Made by a program: the position numbers and the translations under genes. Positions 60,343-64,000 of a DNA stretch of 64,000 bases are shown here, in pieces. This stretch comes from Lewinellaceae bacterium (GTDB lineage Bacteria > Bacteroidota > Bacteroidia > Chitinophagales > Saprospiraceae): contig CANJPT010000006.1 of assembly GCA_947476195.1 (NCBI GenBank), positions 1 to 64,000 on the forward strand, read 5' to 3'. Position 1 is the stretch's first letter. Each line of letters begins with the position of its first letter. The notes beneath the pieces were generated by a model that saw only the letters and a program-made list of their open reading frames with translations, had not been told where the DNA came from and ran no database searches.

Positions 60343-61656
60343 CTACTTTGCGGTCCGCAAAAATGCTTCCATGGCCCGGTGTAAGTCCATAGCCATTGCT
60401 TCATTAGGTTGGTATTTTAAGGTGTTGGCATGCAGGCTAAAAATGCGACGGATCTCTATTTCCTGTACTTGAGTGCGTAAGGAAATTTTTTGAAAAAAGT
60501 CATCGTCCGTGCGTGGAAGGCCCGTTTCAGCATCAAGGAGCACCACTAATCCGTATCGTTCGCGCAAATGTGCCAGAAAGTGCCGCATTCCCTGTTTAGA
60601 AAGCCCGGAATAGTTTTTTTCCTGGAAATGTAGGTTGGCAATGGTGCTGATGAATTCGTAAGAGGAGTTTTCGTTTTTGGGTAAAACCGGAATAATTCGC
60701 TGCCGTCGTTTGGCACGAAATACAAGCCAGATGATTGCCAATGCTGTAATTATGTACCAGGCCCATGCCAATGCAGGCTGCTCTAATATAAAAGTCAGCA
60801 GATGCTGTTTGGCCGGGGATCGGTTAGAAAGGCCATTGTTTCGACGGCCAACTTCTTCCGGTACCCGGCTAACGGCATCCCAATAAATATTACCTTCAGA
60901 AAGTTGGGAAAACACACCTGCCACATAAGTGTGCGTGTCATGACGCAAAAGGCTGAAATTAGAAAATGCAATCGGATTGGTGTGCAGCAAGAAGCGGCCT
61001 TTTCCGAGTGGAAATTCGGCAAAATTTATATAATTTTTGTTGAGATAGCCCAGTGGATGTTGTTTCAATGAATCACAAAAATAGTAGGATCCGATGTAGT
61101 TCCAAGGGTAATTTTCAGGTATATTCTGCCTTGCAAAAAAGAAGGTCGTACTGCTATCGGGGAGGATAGGGGTGCGAAGTGAAAAACGGCCCAGGCTATC
61201 TTCAACCATTCCATAATCGTTCCAGTTTGCTTCTGCGCATTCGTCAAAATAAACGAATGTCATTAAATCAAAAGGGATGGTTTTACTTGAAATAAATGCT
61301 GTATTGCCCGCCGCTACAAAATCTAAAAGCCGTTTTGTGCCTGCCGAATCCAGGTACATTGCTTCCCCGATAAAAACATAATTGTGTCCAATGGAATTAC
61401 GGTCCACGGGGAGTTCTTTTGCAATGTTTTTTCGAAGTTCAACGAACTTTTCACCTTCAAAATAGTGCGCCAGTAAATTGTGTGCGATCAAGGAGCCGTA
61501 AGGCTGGTCATTTTTTTCATCGTATCCCTTTTTTTCCCAGCTAGACTCCTCCCAATCAAATTTTGGCTTATTTGCCTCGAATGCGTAATAAAACATCGCT
61601 CCAACAAGGGCAATGGCAACGAGCGCGAGTAGGATTGGGGTACTGCTCTTTTGCAT
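60343..61656 (-). CDS. DUF4350-domain membrane protein
   Basis: The protein has 437 residues. An N-terminal span (TPILLALVAIALVGAMFYYA) is followed by a large periplasmic part with the DUF4350 pattern: KNDQPYGSLIAHNLLAHYFE, then GHNYVFIGEAMYLDSAGTKR and FPLGKGRFLLHTNPIAFSNF. A second span lies near residue 300 (WAWYIITALAIIWLVFRAKR), with a helical cytoplasmic end. Such proteins often sit with MoxR/DUF58 genes, but none is next to it here. Function unknown. It lies just downstream of thiL (26 nt) on the same strand. Confidence 0.82.
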   Translation of the reverse strand: MQKSSTPILLALVAIALVGAMFYYAFEANKPKFDWEESSWEKKGYDEKNDQPYGSLIAHNLLAHYFEGEKFVELRKNIAKELPVDRNSIGHNYVFIGEAMYLDSAGTKRLLDFVAAGNTAFISSKTIPFDLMTFVYFDECAEANWNDYGMVEDSLGRFSLRTPILPDSSTTFFFARQNIPENYPWNYIGSYYFCDSLKQHPLGYLNKNYINFAEFPLGKGRFLLHTNPIAFSNFSLLRHDTHTYVAGVFSQLSEGNIYWDAVSRVPEEVGRRNNGLSNRSPAKQHLLTFILEQPALAWAWYIITALAIIWLVFRAKRRQRIIPVLPKNENSSYEFISTIANLHFQEKNYSGLSKQGMRHFLAHLRERYGLVVLLDAETGLPRTDDDFFQKISLRTQVQEIEIRRIFSLHANTLKYQPNEAMAMDLHRAMEAFLRTAK

Positions 61657-61682
61657 TGAAAAATCTGGATATTGGAAATTAA

Positions 61683-62705
61683 TTAAAAATGGACCCAGCC
61701 CTGCGCTTTTAAATCATGCAAATTTCCACCCATGGTATTTATTTTGATTCCATCTTTTGCTTCCAGGATCTCCCCTGCGATGTAAATATCAGGTAGGTAT
61801 TTTACCTTTTCTATGTCTTCAGGTCGGATGGTGAAAAGCAGTTCATAGTCTTCTCCGCCATTCAGGGCACAGGTGATCGGGTCAAGTTTAAATTTTAAAG
61901 CCAACAGTTGAGCTTCCTGGTTGATGGGCACTCCGCTTTCTTCGATAAGTGCTCCGACCATACTCTGCTTGCATAAATGAAAAACCTCTGAGGCCAGGCC
62001 ATCAGAAATATCGATCATAGAGGTTGGTTTTAGGCCAATTTTCCTGAATTCCTCGATCATATCGCGGCGTGCTTCGGGTTTTAGTTGGCGGCCTACTGCA
62101 TAGGTCTGGTTTTCAAAATCGGGCTGTAGTTCAGGGTTTTCCTGCCAGATATATTTTTCTCTTTCCAGGATCTGAAGGCCAAGGTATGCTCCGCCAAGCT
62201 CGCCTGTGATACAGATAAGATCACCTGGTTTTGCTCCGGATCGATAAACGAGTAATTCCTTTTCGCATTGACCAATAGCCGTAATACTGATCGTCATTCC
62301 CTTAGGCGAAGAGGTAGTATCTCCACCAACCAGATCCACGTTGTATGCCTCACAAGCAGCGCGGATACCTTCGTATAATTCATCCAGGGCTTCCACTGAA
62401 AAACGGTTGGAAATGGCCAGTGAAACTACGATTTGTTTTGGCAGCGCATTCATGGCGTAAATGTCAGATAGATTTACCACCACGGCTTTGAAGCCCAAAT
62501 GCTTGAGTGGAGTATACGATAAGTCGAAGTGGATACCCTCCACAAGCATGTCGGTACTGATCACTGTACAGAGCGAGCCGTTATCAATGACCGCAGCATC
62601 ATCGCCAATGCCTTTGATACTGGAGGCTTGTCGTAGGGGGAAATCACGCGTGAGGTGGTCGATCAGGCCGAATTCGCCCAATGTATTTACGTCTGTTCGT
62701 TGCAA
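61683..62705 (-). CDS. thiL: Thiamine-monophosphate kinase
   Basis: This 340-residue enzyme makes thiamine diphosphate from thiamine monophosphate and ATP, the last step of the pathway. The metal- and nucleotide-binding motifs are present: IKGIGDDAAVIDNG, STDMLVEGIHFDLSYT, VVNLSDIYAMNALPKQ, LVGGDTTSSPKG and MIDISDGLASE. The length is normal. No other thiamine gene is near. It lies between the DUF4350 gene and the flippase-like gene on the same strand, so these three may be co-transcribed. Confidence 0.94.
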   Translation of the reverse strand: MQRTDVNTLGEFGLIDHLTRDFPLRQASSIKGIGDDAAVIDNGSLCTVISTDMLVEGIHFDLSYTPLKHLGFKAVVVNLSDIYAMNALPKQIVVSLAISNRFSVEALDELYEGIRAACEAYNVDLVGGDTTSSPKGMTISITAIGQCEKELLVYRSGAKPGDLICITGELGGAYLGLQILEREKYIWQENPELQPDFENQTYAVGRQLKPEARRDMIEEFRKIGLKPTSMIDISDGLASEVFHLCKQSMVGALIEESGVPINQEAQLLALKFKLDPITCALNGGEDYELLFTIRPEDIEKVKYLPDIYIAGEILEAKDGIKINTMGGNLHDLKAQGWVHF

Positions 62706-62786
62706 GATATTTTATTAAATTTGGAGATTAGAATCACTTAAATTGGAGCGCCTGTATGAATTGACCACAAGGACCACAGCATCGTA

Positions 62787-63830
62787 TTAATCCACTTGAC
62801 CCACATTTATCCTGGGAAGTAACCACAAAGACAAAAATCCGCCCAGGAAGTTGTAAAAGATCTGCACTGCAAAAAAGGCAATGTTCGCATAAGAAAACCC
62901 GTCGCTGCCGCTAATGCCATATAGCGCTAAGCCGGCAATACAAAGTGCGTGGAATGTTCCCATGCCACCTGGAGAAGGAATTACAAATCCTAAAGTTCCA
63001 AACACAAAAACCATGAGTGCTGCACTCATGCCTAAGTGTTCGGTCGGTGGGAATGCCAGGAGGTTGAACCAGCATTGAAGGTAAAACATAACCCAGATGC
63101 CAACAGAATATCCAATAAACAAACCTGGATTTTTAAGCTTAAAAACACTCTTCAGGCCATCCAAAAATCCTTTTAGCAGGCTTCCTACTTTTTGTAAAAA
63201 GGGAATTTTGGCGAGCCTTCTTCGAAGAAGATATGCTAAAACAGTTCCTAAGGCCATAACTGCCAATAATGTTTGCACGATAGGATTTTGGAAAAGTCCA
63301 CCACCAGAATTTTCTCCTTTTCGTTGTAAAATAAAGGCCCAAAGGGTGTCACCTTCAAACAAAAACGCGAGTCCAACCACTCCGCCAAGACACAGAAAAT
63401 CCATGAGTCTGTCAATGCCCACAGTTCCCATCACCTTCTCCACCGGAAGTTTTTCATAACGGGCAAGCGAACCAGCGCGTACGACCTCGCCCATGCGTGG
63501 AAGGAAGAGGTTGGCAAAATAGCCCAGTAAAATAGTCAGCAGCGAATTCGCGAAACCCACCCGGTAGCCCAAAGGCTCCAACAACATTTGCCAACGCCGG
63601 GCACGGAAGATATTACTCACCGTAAAGGCTGCCAATACGGCTAATATCCACCATAGATTCACGGTGGAAAAGTCGTACAAAAGCTTGTCAACCAGGCTAC
63701 ATTGATCTGTAGGGGTGCCGTCTAAGTGACACTGTTCTTGAAATGCTTTGTTCTGGCTTCGGAATACCCAAGCCATGATGCTGATCCCGAGACCGAGAAA
63801 AAGGAAAAATTGAAGTACTTTTTTTGCCAT
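62787..63830 (-). CDS. Flippase-like (LPG synthase TM domain) membrane protein
   Basis: This is a 347-residue protein taking MAKKVLQFFLFLGLGISIMA as start; the 47 residues added by the track ORF lack coding character. About eight spans are seen. The family motifs NIFRARRWQMLLEPLGYRV, LLGYFANLFLPRMGEVVRAG and FVIPSPGGMGTFHALCIAGL place it in the lysylphosphatidylglycerol-synthase transmembrane/UPF0104 group. Related proteins move or modify lipids, but there is no synthase domain here. It begins the row with thiL and the DUF4350 gene. Confidence 0.88.
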   Translation of the reverse strand: MAKKVLQFFLFLGLGISIMAWVFRSQNKAFQEQCHLDGTPTDQCSLVDKLLYDFSTVNLWWILAVLAAFTVSNIFRARRWQMLLEPLGYRVGFANSLLTILLGYFANLFLPRMGEVVRAGSLARYEKLPVEKVMGTVGIDRLMDFLCLGGVVGLAFLFEGDTLWAFILQRKGENSGGGLFQNPIVQTLLAVMALGTVLAYLLRRRLAKIPFLQKVGSLLKGFLDGLKSVFKLKNPGLFIGYSVGIWVMFYLQCWFNLLAFPPTEHLGMSAALMVFVFGTLGFVIPSPGGMGTFHALCIAGLALYGISGSDGFSYANIAFFAVQIFYNFLGGFLSLWLLPRINVGQVD

Positions 63831-63963
63831 TGCAGGAGCAAAGGTCAAAAAACATCCGCGTTTTTCTATAAAAATCGAGTTGTCCTTACAATATTTCCTG
63901 GTGGCAGGACAACTTGTTCCGGGGCAAAAATAAATTTTAGTTGGAACCCAATTTTCGCATTCG

Positions 63964-64000
63964 ATGACCACTGTTTTAAACTTAGGAATTGTCAGGGTAA
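63964..64000 (+). CDS. Possible start of a gene running off the right edge
   Basis: An ATG at 63964 opens MTTVLNLGIVRV and stays open to the window end. It would be divergent from the flippase-like gene. Too little is visible to judge; it could be chance. Confidence 0.25.
   Translation, partial: MTTVLNLGIVRV

Noticed and set aside
63831-63971. 47-residue N-terminal extension of the flippase-like protein
   Set aside because: Cys-rich sequence without coding character; the hydrophobic start at 63830 is typical of the family.

Overview
The window looks like chromosomal DNA of a member of the Bacteroidota, most likely a Saprospiria-type gliding relative (Haliscomenobacter/Lewinella/Saprospira-like). 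This is inferred from several things seen in the sequence. There are several very large secreted proteins with type IX secretion (T9SS) C-terminal sorting domains, a PorP/SprF-family protein, a GldB-like lipoprotein, CHRD, SprB-type and PKD repeats, a plug-type TonB receptor and a RhlE-like helicase. Many start sites also have the Bacteroidota sigma-70 promoter signature (TTG, about 19 nt, TAnnTTTG). Stops TAA, TAG and TGA all end ordinary genes, so the code is standard.

Layout. 1-1064: 3' end of an ISAs1-family insertion sequence and a small membrane PH-domain protein. 1177-11473 (minus): a tight operon of two paralogous ~1,540-residue PKD/type B-sorted adhesins and a PorP/SprF protein. 11474-12728: a gene-poor stretch with two copies of a 91-bp MITE-like element, each with an exact 9-bp target duplication. 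12729-20460: a TMTC-like membrane/TPR protein and a divergent 1,848-residue FG-GAP/SprB-repeat surface protein. 20461-20884: a wrecked VapBC-like toxin-antitoxin pair between two palindromes that share a core. 20885-28905: polA, a REP-associated tyrosine transposase (RAYT) with its palindromes, a DEAD-box helicase, recJ, an AraC-type regulator and a YtxH protein. 29094-32802: gldB and aconitase, facing each other across a ~315-bp inverted array of GGTCATT-type units. 32893-34147: the decayed remains of an ABC transporter/M1-peptidase locus. 34451-44198: a CHRD/T9SS protein, a glycosyltransferase, an Rpn-type nuclease, an SPFH protein, an M1 peptidase and a TonB-dependent receptor. 44325-49353 (minus): an outer-membrane biogenesis cluster (PpiC-like lipoprotein, SurA, BamA). 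49494-51497: an ECF sigma factor with a membrane protein that is probably its anti-sigma partner. 51645-55552: two adjacent DUF3857/transglutaminase-like genes, each interrupted by one in-frame stop. 56037-63830: a glucosaminidase, rsmG, a sigma-region-2-like/TPR protein, DUF2851, DUF4350, thiL and a flippase-like protein, then a possible gene start at the right edge.

Themes. The envelope dominates: BamA/SurA insert outer-membrane proteins, PorP-type proteins serve T9SS export, and the large adhesins are probable T9SS cargo. The second theme is palindromes at gene 3' ends. At least ten long inverted repeats lie at or within about 100 nt of stop codons. Two families keep an identical inner core while their self-complementary outer arms differ, and one of these flanks a RAYT gene. 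The third theme is gene decay: the IS remnant, VapBC, the ABC/M1 locus and the interrupted DUF3857 pair. All functional names come from motif reading; no database search was run.
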